Positions 54,601-64,000 of a stretch of 64,000 nucleotides of DNA are shown here, piece by piece. Within the stretch, counting starts at the first letter, position 1. Every line of letters begins with the position of its first letter. Origin of the DNA: Halichondria panicea (Eukaryota; Porifera; Demospongiae; Suberitida; Halichondriidae); assembly GCF_963675165.1 (NCBI RefSeq), contig NC_087392.1, positions 876,001-940,000 of the forward strand. The letters are read 5' to 3'. The notes below the pieces were generated by a model. That model was not told the origin of the DNA, searched no databases, and saw only the letters and a program-made list of their open reading frames with translations. The position numbers and the translations under genes are program-made.

Positions 54601-57600
54601 TTGCTCTCAAAGTTGAATTGACCATCACCAACGACAGAGATGACGCCAGTGTCCGGATGTATGGTAAACTTGCCAGAAGGATCGTCCAGCGTGAATGTTA
54701 TCTTGCTGTTAACACCCTGATCCATGTCAATGGCCTCTACTTGAGTCACGAATGCACCATCGTCAGCATCTTCAGCCAGAGGGATGGTGCCAGGAGGAGT
54801 GATAAACATAGGAGCAATATCGTTGGACTCGAGCACGCGAATACTCACTCGGGCTTCGTCGGTGAAGGTGCCGTCCGTTGCCTCCACTTGGAGATGGTAT
54901 ACTCTCGGCTCTTGCTCATAGTCCAGATTGTTTGTGAGGTAAATGGCCCCACTTACACTATCAATGCCAAACAGACCATAATCAGTTTTGTTATCGTCAT
55001 TAGCAACGAACATGTATCGCACACGATTGTTTGGATCGATATCATTATCGGTGGCAAGCACAAACAAAAAGGGAGGAGTGGTAAGGGTGTGGTTTTCTCG
55101 GACGGATTGGATGAAGTTCGATCGTACAAATACCGGAGAGTTGTCGTTTTCATCCTCTAGAAATATAGCAACGTCCACTGTGGTTCTCATAATTGGAAGA
55201 CCGTCGTCTCTGATCTCCAAAGTTAAATTGTATATCGTCTTATACTCTCGATCAAGGACCACATCTTGAGCTACGGTAATCAGACCACTCTCAGTGACAT
55301 CAAAAAAGTCAATGTCTCCATCAAGTACTCGATAAATGATACCATTTAAATCTTCATCTGTCGCCACTACTTGCAATACAAATGTTCCATTTGGAGAGTT
55401 CTCAGGGATTTGAGCAATCAGAGTGGTAGAATCGACGGCAGGTGGGAACTCGTTAATGTCAGTCACTATGACAACGTAAGTGGTTTGTGTTGAGAGAGAG
55501 GGTGTTCCGGCATCCATTGCTCGTACAACCAACGTGCAAGATTCGCGTGTTTCCTCAGCATCCACTTGTTCTCGCAGTATCACTACACCAGATAGTTCAT
55601 TAATTGTAAACCTAGTTGAACAATCTTCAGGCATAATACTCAGCACATCATACGTAACGTCGCCATTGACCCCAGAGTCTAGATCGGTGGCATTAATCAC
55701 AAATGCAAGATTGTTAATCTCTGCATTCTCAGGGATAAGGATTTGAATCAGCGGAGCTTCGAAAATGGGTGCATTGTCGTTCTCATCGGTGATACTAATA
55801 ACCATTGTCCCAGTTGTGTTGAGTGGTGGGTTGCCGCTGTCATTAGCAAAGATATCCAAGGTGATTATCTTTGGAGCATTTGGATCATCAAAGTCTAGTG
55901 CAGAGACGACACGTACGATTCCTGTCTCCCCATCCACCGTAAAACTTGAATTCTGAGTCACCAATTTATAATAGATCTGGGCATTACTTCCAACATCAGC
56001 ATCAGTAGCCGTTATCTGGAAAACTGATCTCTCAATGGGAGCGGTCTCGGGTACGTTAACTACGAACGGATCATCAGTGAAAACGGGTGGATTGTTGTTC
56101 ACATCTTCCAGAATGACTCTCACATTGACTCGAGTGGTTCTGGGCGAGTCTGCTCCGTCTCGGGCTTCAACTTGAAACTGAAACTCATTGCGAACGTTGT
56201 AGTCGAAGTTAGCACCAGCTGCTGTGATTATTTGACCACTAGTCTCGTCAATATAGAATACATCTGCATCTTCACCGGCAACAAGGGAGTAAGAGATTTG
56301 TGAGAAGAGGCCAACGTCAGCGTCCACTGCTGAAACTTGTAGCACAGAAGTGCCTGGGGGTGAAAACTCTGGAATGTCCGCTAAATAAGCATCTTCAGAG
56401 AATATTGGTGCATTATCATTGAAATCCATCACTTGTATACGAGCCACAGCTGTGTCTTCATTCATGCCGTCTGATACAAGCAGCTGGAGTTCGTAGACTC
56501 GTCTCACATCCAGACTGCCAGTCACAAACAGGTAACCTGTGTTGCGATCAATTGCAAACAATGTCTCGCCACCGCTCAGAAGGATAAAGAGAAGGTTGAC
56601 AGAGTCTGCATCAGTTGCGGTTATTGCAGTGGAGGCAGGTACAATACTAGAGGCCGTGAAGTTTTCGGGAATTGTAATTACAAACACATGCTCGGCAAAT
56701 CTTGGTGCATTATCGTTGAAATCCATGACAGTAATCGTAACGCTTGCCGTGGCTTGTAGTCCACCAAGGTCGCTGGCTACGATAGAGAAACTCCATTCCT
56801 GGGCCACCTCATAGTCCAGCTCCCTCAAAAGTACCAACTCTCCTGTTGCACTGTCTATCTGGAAAGGGAAGGTGACATTCGTCAGTTGATAGCCACTAGA
56901 CTCAAGCATTCCGCTGGACGGATCAGCTGGCAGAATATCTCCTTTGATAAAATCAGTCACTATTTCGTAGGTGATGATTTCTGCACCATCTCGATCTGTT
57001 GATTCAACTTGCAGGATTACTTCACCTTCTCGGCTGTTCTCTGCAATCGTCACCGAGTAGCTAGGCTGGTCAAACTCTGGAGCATGGTCATTGGTCGCAT
57101 TAAGCTCTATAAGGAGACGTGTGGGTGCTCCATAGAGGCCTAGATCATCTTGGATACTTAGAGTGATTCTGTACGAAGAGGTCTCCTCGAAATCTAGCGG
57201 TCCAGACACAATCACAAGCCCAGTCGTGGAGTCAATGGAGAAGGGGACTTGGTTGAAAATCATAATCGAAACCGTAGCGCCTTCATCGGGATCGTTGTAC
57301 GTAATAGCCAGAGGCTGTCCGCTAGAATCGAGAACAGAGTCGCCTAGTTCAGCTGTCTCTATAATGAAACCACGATACTCGGTTTGAAGGAACTGAGGAG
57401 GGTGGTCATTAACATCACTGATGGTAACATTAACAAACGTGGTGCCCGTGAGAGGACTGGTACCGGCATCAGTTGCAACAACGGTCAGAGTGTAATAGCC
57501 AATGTTTTCACGATTAAGACTATTATTGAGAGAAATCACACCTAATTCAGAGTCAATTCTAAATGCTTCGTTAGTATTACCTCCGGCGATACGGTAAGTA

Positions 57601-60600
57601 AGTTCTTGGTTAGAGGTGCTGTCAGCATCAGTAGCTCGCACAACAATCACGACATCATTGACAGGGAAATTCTCGGGAATTGTTGTATTGTACGCTGGGA
57701 GATCAAACTCAGGATTGTTATCGTTCACATCAATAATGTATATGACAACGGTGGCATTGTCTTCGTTGCCTTGAGAATCTTCCACAATGATAGTGAATTG
57801 GTATTCTTGAGCACTTTCAAAGTCTAATTCTCGTGCAACTGTTATCAGGCCGCTAGCTTGCTGAATCCGGAAGTCAGTCACACCTTGGTCAGGGGCTATA
57901 CTATACATCAAGTCTACATTATAGTCAGGATCTGAGGCCTCAATGTCCAAGTTCGAGAGTGGATAGCCTACGGATACGGCTTCACTGATATTGAGTGTGT
58001 ATAGATCACGTGACAATACTGGAGGCTCGTCATCAACATCTGACACCATGAGATATCGGAAGGAGTTTGCAGTCATACCAGGATTAGTTGCATCCATAAC
58101 TGTGATAACTACAGGAATACAGCTGGTGTTCGGAGATGTGCCAGGTGGACATGAAGAAGTGCGGAGGGATGGCGATTCTAGGTCAATCACGTTGTTTATG
58201 TATATGTATCCATTTTCCTCTATTCTGAGCAGGTCTTGTGCGACAGTGAGAATATAAACAAGCATGCTAGTTGGATCTCGATCAGTCGCATCTACGCTTC
58301 CAATTCGTGTACCAACTGCAGTATTCTCGGCAATTGGTGCAAGTTCAAAGCTGTTAATGACTACACCAAACTCGTCAACATCCAGAATATCAATAAGCAC
58401 AGTTGTGATGTCAGTGATAATTTCCGCTTCGTTTTGATGAAAGGCAACCACAGTGAGTGTGAATTGAGGGGACGTATAGTTTACAAGCTCCTCTCTGTTG
58501 ATGCTAGCATTTGCAAATATCACACCTGAGGTCAAATCAATCTCAAATGGTAGGAATGGGGATCCGGACATTATTGCATAACCAATGGTCTGCTCTTGAA
58601 GATCAAGATCTCGTGCCTCTACCTGCCCCACGGAAGCACCCACCTCATTAGCCTCGGCAAACATAAACTCGTACGTTTGTCTAGTAAACAGGGGTATGTT
58701 ATCATTTTGATCTACTACCGCGATGTTCACTACAAGTGTAGTATTGAGAGGGACCGCTCCCTGATCTGTGGCAGTCACATAGAGGTCGTAGCTAGAAGTG
58801 TTCTCAAAATCGAGAGATGCAATTAGGGTAAAGTTGCCAGTTTCTGGGTTCACATTGAACACGCCCTCTCCACTACCGCCCGTGATGGAATATCGTATTT
58901 GAGAATTTGGAGTGTTAGGCTCGTCAGCATCTGTGGCTTGAACAGAACCAATTTCGAAAATAGGCTCTTCAGTTTCTCGAATTTGTACTACATCTGGAAG
59001 AGTAGGTATAAAAACCGGTGCTTCATCATTCTCGTCTGTAATTGTCACGACAACTTCAATAGTGGTGCTCATGGGTACCATTCCTTGGTCGGTGGCAATC
59101 GCATTGAATGGATACTCGGCGATAGATTCACGATCCAGTGGCACCAGTGAGCTAATCACACCAGTGGTGCTGTTGATTTCGAATGGTACGTCAGTGTCAA
59201 TGGAGTATACAATCTGTGAGGGAGAGAACAATACAAAAATACAATTAAGCATTGGATAATTTTTTTATGCACCAACAACTACCTATTATAATAAATATTA
59301 TGCCTATTGCAATGTAGGTATGACAAAATTCCTCACCTTTGCATTGTCTCCTTCATCATCGTCAGTGGCCATCACCCTGCCAACAGAAGTGCCTGCAGGC
59401 AAGTTCTCGGGCAAGCTAAACGAGTACCCAGGTTGATCAAACTGTGGACGGTTGTCGTTAGTATCCAACACAGTGACGATGACTGTTGCTGTGGCGATAG
59501 CCTGTGTATTACCCATCTCTGCAGCTTGCACAGTGAACTGATAGATTGGCCTGTAAACAGAAGAAATGAATTAGCTTGGAAAATTTAAGTAGTTGCCCAT
59601 GCATGCATGCATGCATGCAAAGTATCCCAGTACTATTAGTGTAACCATGCCTACTATATAACATTATATGGTCCTCGATCCCCCAAATGTAGAGTACAAA
59701 ATCCAGACTTACATGTTTTCGCGGTCAAGAGACTCTCCGTTTCTCAGAAATATGCTTCCGCTATTGGGATCAACATCAAATGGGGTAGCGGGAGAAATGT
59801 ACCCATAGATGATTGGTGGAAGATTGTCCGCATCAGTGGCCATCACCATGCCAACTGATATTTCCGGCTGTATTCCCTCTGATGCATTGAAATCTGTGTG
59901 AAAGAAAACACAAAATAATAAATAGCTGATTAATTTCACTTTTTCTATACAGGCAGTATAAAATTAATTAAGGTTCACTCAAAACCACAAATTAATGACT
60001 CTATAAGTATACACACTTACTGAAAATATCCTGAGTGAACAGAGTAGGCTGATCGTTGAGGTTGCCCACAATCACTGTCACGGAGACAGTCTCGCTGAGC
60101 CTCTTGCCAGTACGGCCATCGTCCTCTACTGCCAGAAAGAACGAGTACTCACTGCGCACCTCATGATCAAACACAGCTCTGTAGGTAGGGGAGCACATTC
60201 GCACTTACTCAATGAGCAATCAAACTTGGCAAGGTATGCATGCACAGTATAGCTACCCAACATGCAGTTTCAGATTTGAGCATGCAGCTTGCATGCAGAC
60301 TACTACATATTTATTATACTTACTTGGTGCTAATCGTGCCAGAATTAGGCCCTGTGATTTCAGCCTCGAAAAATTCTGCGTCAACTCCAGAAAGGATGAT
60401 CCTGCCAATCTCAGCAGCTGGCCCCACCTGATCTCCATCAGTCACTGTGAAGGAAACCGCATCAAATCCAGCAGATGTGCTCTCATTCACCACTCCAGAA
60501 TAGCTGGGTTGATCAAATACGGGACTAAAGAAATTGTCTGGAGAGTACACAAATACGGTGATTGTGGCTGTCGCGTTGAAGTTTTCTGGAAGGCCATTGT

Positions 60601-63600
60601 CGGTAGCAACCACTGTGACAGTGTAGTTTAGCTCCTGAGATAGAAAAGTGAATTGTAATTCATTTGTATGGCAATTGAATGAGGTAAATGATGCAAACAA
60701 TTAAGTGTTAAAAGCTCACCTCATTTGGCTGTAGACTTGGAAACATTTCTTCGTTTCTGATCACACCGTTAGCATCAATGCTGAACTCGATATTGGTACT
60801 GTTCTCAACCGTGAGGATACTGTAAGTGATCATATTGTCCACCCCATCTTGATCCGAGGCCTCCACCTGAATCAGAGAGGTTGTCACGGGGGCATTGGAC
60901 ACAGCTGTAGCCGTGTAAGTGAGCTGAGTAAACTCAGGAGTGAAATCGTTGATGTCACTCAGGATAACAGTGATGGTGGCAGAGGCTGTGAGTGGAGGAG
61001 TCCCTCTGTCAATGGCCAGTATAGTGACAACCAGCTCATCACTTGGTGTGCTCTGTACGGGGTAAACACATGCATGTAACATGAGTAAATCGACACGCAT
61101 AGGACACAGTATTTATATAGTAGATCAACCAAGAGTTCATAGTACATAGCAGAACATGCATGCAGATAGGACTTTAGTGAATATACAAACCTCATAGTCC
61201 ACAAGCATGTTCAGCACCATAATGTCGCCTTGCAAAGCAAATACATCGCCTGTCTGGACCAAAGAGAAATCGACCATTCCAGCAGGGCCAGTGTCTGCAT
61301 CTGTGGCATTCACTTCCACAAATTCGTAGCCTAGTGCTGTGTCCTCATTAATCGTTATACTTGTTGGTATAACAACATCGAATACAGGATTGTTGTCATT
61401 GACTTCAGTGACAGTTATGTTGATGTACGTTTGAGTGTACATTGGAGCTGCGCCTTGGTCGGTAGCTACAATCTCAATCATATAGAAGGGGGTGGTCGCT
61501 CGATGAAGTGGCCCCTGTACTGTTATGTTTCCAGAGGTAGCGTCAATTCCAAAATTGGCAGCATCAATCAAGCTGAACATGATTTCAGCGTTAGTTCCAA
61601 TATCAGCGTCCATCGCATATACTTGGAGTATGTTATAGCCTTGTGGAGCATCTTCAGGAACAGAAACTTCGTATGGAGCATTCTCAAATATAGGAGTATT
61701 GTCATTTATATCGAGAATTATCACCGTCAATTCTGCCTCAGATGTTCTTCGGAACAAGGAGTTACCATTGTCAACAGCTTTCACTGATAAAGAAAAGTTA
61801 CTAGTGGTTTCTCGATCAAACAAAGTGTTTGTATACAGCTGGCCGGTGTTTCCATCTTGCTCAAGTCGGAAGTCACCAGAGTACTGAGATGGGAGGAGGG
61901 AGATTGTTACCATTCCCTCGTCTCCTTCATCGCCATCGGTTACGGTGAAAGTGTAAACAGGATCGGATGAATTATCATTTTCATTGAAAGTTGCAGTAAA
62001 GTCGATTGGGAAAGCTGGGCTGTTGGCATTTGGAGGAGCCACAATAACATCGAAAACTCCGATTGAAGTGAGTTTAGGTTCACCCTGGTCAGATACCTCA
62101 ACAAAAACCTCGTACAAACCCGATTGAGCAATGGACTGGCTCACTGAAGCATTTCCCATGACAGGATCAATGATGAAGGGGAAGCTGGAGTTGAGAATGC
62201 TAAAGGAGACCTGTGAGTTGGGAGTGTTTGGCTCATCGTTGTCCGAGGCCATGGCTACAAACAGTGGGGTATCAATATCTGCTGACTGAGCAATTGTGAC
62301 ATTCTCTCTGCATGGATTAAAAAGTCGGTATAATTATGCATTATATTATACTCTATGCATAGGGCGGGTTTGTATTGAGATTACATATAATTGTTTAATT
62401 ATTACTAAAATGGGGCTCACCCAGCATTTGTAATCACAGGAGTCTGGTCATTGACGTCGGTCAAAATGATGGTGACGATAGCAGTTGAACTTTGAGACAA
62501 AGCATCAGTAGCAACCACATTGAAGATGTATCTTTCAATTGCTTCACGATCCAGAACATCAGATTCCAGCACAATTAAATTGTCTGAGTTGCTCCTAAAA
62601 CTGAAAATCTGGTCGATGGCACGAGTTCCAGTCTCAGATAATGCAGTACCAATGACAATATCCGGAGAAGCAGCTATAGCATTTGAGAAATTGTGTTATT
62701 ACTGGGGAGAATTCAAGTAGCTTTAGTAATTAAATATGGGGTGCCATTTGTGTCAAAATAATCATGGCTAGATTCAGCTAGTAGTCGGGAGGTTTTGTCC
62801 TGGATCCCCTGCAACACAGAATTGCACAGTAAATCCTGTCGTCATAACTGCACTAGCCTTTAGACTTGATAAGCTTAAATCTCCATAGGAAATTTCTTAA
62901 ATGATAACCTCGAATCAGAGCAAGGGCCCAAATTTTTGCAGCTACTTAAATATACCCTCATGCATTTTTACTAAATGCTGCCATGGATAAGCCATGAATA
63001 TTTTTACACAAATGGCACCCCGTCATCAAGCAGTTATATAGCAAAGCCATAATATACATGGCTTCTCTCAAGAGCAATAACTTGTATTTATTCATTCACT
63101 TACATTCATCAGTGACTCCGAGAGACCCTATGACATAGGTGTCGTCCACGTTCTCTGCGAGTTGAAAGGTGTAGCTGTTTTGACTGAAAACAGGAGGAGT
63201 ATCAACTACATTCTCTACCACTATTACAATAACGGTTTTAGTAATTGTCTCTTCAGGATCAGTTATCTTGATCTGTAGAGAAGAATGACACTACTGCTAT
63301 ATACATATGCACAAAAATTCACATACCGTTACGAAAAAGGTTGCTTGAGGTACACCAGCATTTATTATCAGCATGCTTCCATTGATGGAGGTAAAAGGTG
63401 ATGCTGACAATAAATTTACTGACTCAAGCTGGTAAGTGATATTGCCTCCAGGTATGTCAGAAGTGGCTACAAGCGGCTCAGTTACACCTGTTGACCTTTC
63501 GACCGTCAAGAGAACTGGGCTGACGTAGGTGACAGCAGCTGGAATTGGAACAAAAAAAAGTGCAATAAAAATGGTTTTTGCATGAAAATGGCACAAAGTT

Positions 63601-63713
63601 TTCCTCTCACCATTAGTTGGATGCCATAACACAGAAAGAAAAAGCAGTGCAGCCACAAGGACTTGTTGCACTCCATAAAGGGGCGGGGCTCGTGGCCCCA
63701 AGCTGCAGCGCAT
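31315..63713 (-). CDS. Giant transmembrane cadherin with TMEM132-like, cohesin-like and dockerin-like modules
   Basis: Single-pass adhesion protein of about 9,948 aa. Nineteen coding exons, 5'-3': 63611-63713, 63327-63538, 63104-63272, 62421-62673, 61191-62307, 60720-61052, 60324-60634, 60021-60178, 59713-59893, 59337-59550, 35432-59213, 35201-35330, 34701-34999, 34287-34597, 33207-34151, 32783-33006, 32153-32686, 31941-32023, 31315-31802. All phases agree and the total (29,847 nt) is divisible by three. It starts at ATG 63713 with a signal peptide (GVQQVLVAALLFLSVLW). About 44 cadherin repeats (DRE, A.D.D, DVNDNAP.F motifs) bind calcium between repeats. They occur in five blocks separated by four TMEM132-like units. 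A transmembrane helix (AVAVIVVVNSVIIITTLLLIVCIL) precedes a tail with two NPLY motifs. No EGF or laminin G domains were seen, unlike Fat cadherins. No catenin-binding tail is recognisable. Confidence 0.9.
33645..36215 (-). other. TMEM132-like unit D (no trailing cohesin/dockerin)
   Basis: Begins in the giant exon after a cadherin repeat ending SIIEGQIVDL. It contains ELGFCIAQAVLPDEWF (about 35755-35810), matching the TMEM132 N-terminal Cys..C...LP.WF motif, then a cohesin-like beta domain. Later exons carry YIWSPTDFTLSLSDDTLSRV plus NGW (about 34440-34510) and LTVLDEEVAI (about 34000-34030), which match TMEM132 Ig domains 2 and 3. Unlike units A-C it is followed directly by cadherin repeats and then the membrane. 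Confidence 0.75.
36215..37445 (-). other. Cadherin block 4 (about 4 repeats)
   Basis: Three repeats end in VNDFPPMF, INDNAPMF and INDNAPFF. A fourth lacks the terminal linker motif and runs into unit D. The N-terminal cap follows directly on the cysteine that ends unit C. Confidence 0.85.
37445..41490 (-). other. TMEM132-like unit C with cohesin-like and dockerin-like domains
   Basis: Order: TMEM132-type N-terminal domain (GICLAEVEVPSSWF, about 41050-41100); a first cohesin-like domain (LPSYSLYAGQEFDIW); three Ig-like domains of bacterial-Ig-2 style (VSPEGVVTPTGVSGSAVIEV); a second cohesin-like domain (GEIDLGQTDG...GALEVNVNYD, about 38280-38640); a dockerin-like double loop (DVNGDGMFNILD and DANKDLSTTFAD, about 37990-38170); and a module of about 200 residues ending in a cysteine. 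Confidence 0.75.
41490..42415 (-). other. Cadherin block 3 (about 3 repeats)
   Basis: Repeats end in INDNSPVF and VNDNPPQC. The last lacks the linker motif and ends in IVVAEPSRF before unit C. This is the shortest cadherin block between units. Confidence 0.85.
42415..46695 (-). other. TMEM132-like unit B with cohesin-like and dockerin-like domains
   Basis: TMEM132 hallmarks are AVVSINIPRQWF (about 46270-46330), LINDAVLSGQ with C..E.D.IV.....C..VFVDG (about 45470-45660), and FQVWYPDLPIAMSVLDATLS, then PVEGWV (about 45290-45380). This last stretch is the closest TMEM132 match in the window. A second cohesin-like domain is at about 43305-43675. The dockerin-like loops are DVNGDCIFNLDD and a second, less regular Asp-rich loop (about 42960-43125). 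The trailing module ends CINAGRPVFFPF. Confidence 0.8.
46695..49045 (-). other. Cadherin block 2 (about 7 repeats)
   Basis: Repeats end in INDNQPLA, ANDLRPVF, ENDNAPVF, LNDNSPIL, INDTPPVF and DNSNDPIF. A final repeat without the motif ends at GETVPVDF, the start of unit B. Confidence 0.85.
49045..53190 (-). other. TMEM132-like unit A with cohesin-like and dockerin-like domains
   Basis: N-terminal domain with GGCVAVIELPPSYF (about 52765-52810). A cohesin-like domain follows (LPNRLVYPGQEFDV), then Ig 1 (LINTAVLNGE..., C...VYVNG), VYFRVWYPSDVQLVLGEEEL (about 51890-51950) and two further Ig-like domains. The second cohesin-like domain is at about 49910-50295 (LAALEVEIYFNSSDL). The dockerin-like pair is DTNADCVFDFLD and DPDRNGESNPSD (about 49555-49780). 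The trailing module ends ELCFN at about 49045. Confidence 0.78.
59598..59620. repeat. (ATGC)n self-complementary tetranucleotide run
   Basis: Five to six CATG/ATGC units in a cadherin intron, perfectly palindromic, able to form a hairpin. Confidence 0.9.
62738..63021. mobile_element. MITE-like element in a cadherin intron
   Basis: Exact 16-bp terminal inverted repeats, GGGGTGCCATTTGTGT at 62738-62753 and its complement at 63006-63021, enclose about 250 bp. The inverted similarity continues inward (AAAATA.TCATGGCT) to about 32 bp with two or three mismatches. There is no open reading frame of note. Target-site duplication is not obvious. The structure fits a non-autonomous DNA transposon. Confidence 0.7.
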
Positions 63714-64000
63714 CTTTTGTTCTGCAAATGCACAACAAATTAAACCAACTTGTTGCATTTATTTATCAGATGTGAGATGTGCAAGTGGGAGCTAAGAGAC
63801 TAACTTATGCTAAAACTTTTAGTTTTTGTGCAATTATGTTTAAATTATACAGAGATTTTCTAGCATGCAATCTAGCTCAAGTATACTTTTTCACTTACCA
63901 GTTTTGAAGGTCTGTTTTTATTCTGCAAAATACAACTTAGCTTGAGCAAAACAGATTGATCTGCAGCAGCTAAAGAGGAGTAGATACGCCTTCAAAAAGT
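63714..64000 (-). promoter_or_regulatory. 5' UTR exon/intron and upstream region of the giant cadherin
   Basis: An acceptor (TTTGCAG) at 63722-63723 precedes the start codon by 8 nt. A good donor (AACTG|GTAAGTG) lies at 63897-63898. This suggests a non-coding first exon from 63899 rightward, possibly past the window edge, joined by an intron of about 176 bp. The promoter is not identified. Confidence 0.55.

Larger units (their letters stand above)
35432..59213 (-). other. 23,782-bp single coding exon of the giant cadherin
   Basis: It is open throughout in one frame for about 7,927 codons, from an acceptor at 59214-59215 (TCACAG|ATTGTATAC) to a donor at 35430-35431 (TGTG|GTAAGT). It encodes about 19 cadherin repeats of block 1, units A-C, blocks 2-4 and the start of unit D. 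Flanking exons are 80-1,117 bp. Confidence 0.93.
53190..63538 (-). other. Cadherin block 1 (about 28 repeats)
   Basis: The N-terminal cadherin array. About nine repeats are split over exons 2-10 and about nineteen are encoded without interruption in the giant exon. Most carry LDRE/LDYE, ATD and DxNDNxPxF calcium motifs. A few are degenerate (SPDNFFSPVF, VDEFGVVI, NNFAPQF). The last repeat lacks the linker motif and leads into unit A. Confidence 0.9.

Noticed and set aside
54504..55160. Plus-strand 218-aa frame inside the giant exon
   Set aside because: Shadow of cadherin repeats: no family resemblance, and the opposite strand has intact DxNDNxP motifs throughout.
31315..63713. Splitting the cadherin locus into two or more genes
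   Set aside because: All intron phases join, the summed length is a multiple of three, and there is only one signal peptide (right end) and one transmembrane helix (left end).
31315..63713. Assignment as a Fat, Dachsous or CDH23 orthologue
   Set aside because: No EGF or laminin G domains and no recognisable Fat/Dachsous tail; the TMEM132-type modules are foreign to those families.

Overview
This is a gene-dense piece of animal nuclear genome. Ten protein-coding genes sit in 64 kb, with short GT-AG introns, AT-rich non-coding DNA and many simple repeats. Every gene recognised has a conserved eukaryotic or metazoan relative. The combination of cadherins, TMEM132-type domains, a homeobox gene, the flagellar gene ARMC2, compact spacing and AT-rich intergenic sequence suggests a non-bilaterian animal, most likely a demosponge. 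The species call is an inference.

Layout, left to right. Minus-strand GTF3C3 (RNA polymerase III factor TFIIIC; C-terminus beyond the left edge) is head-to-head with a plus-strand NSUN4/NSUN3-type RNA methyltransferase. Next on the minus strand are a divergent homeobox gene, RMC1 (late endosome/lysosome regulator) and a 26-exon PHIP/BRWD gene (eight-WD-repeat and double-bromodomain chromatin reader, about 1,836 aa). One PHIP/BRWD intron holds, on the opposite strand, an intronless secreted ComEC-like metallo-beta-lactamase-fold gene. DHDDS (dolichol synthesis) lies only 62 bp upstream of the PHIP/BRWD start codon and is divergent from ARMC2 on the plus strand. TRABD (minus) and PSMG1 (plus, proteasome assembly) form another divergent pair.

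The right half of the window (31.3-63.7 kb) is one minus-strand gene for a giant transmembrane cadherin. I assembled 19 coding exons whose phases all agree and whose summed length (29,847 nt) is an exact multiple of three, giving about 9,948 residues. One exon alone is 23,782 bp. Blocks of cadherin repeats (about 28, 7, 3, 4 and 2) alternate with four large units that look like complete TMEM132 ectodomains. The first three units each continue into a second cohesin-like domain, a dockerin-like pair of calcium loops and a conserved module I do not recognise. The protein ends with a transmembrane helix and a cytoplasmic tail carrying two NPLY motifs. This cadherin-TMEM132-cohesin-dockerin arrangement is the most unusual thing in the window.

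The genes do not form one pathway. The neighbourhood looks like ordinary compact eukaryotic packing with shared divergent promoters and short convergent 3' ends. Exon coordinates were worked out by hand from splice signals, reading frame and similarity to remembered family members; no database search was run.
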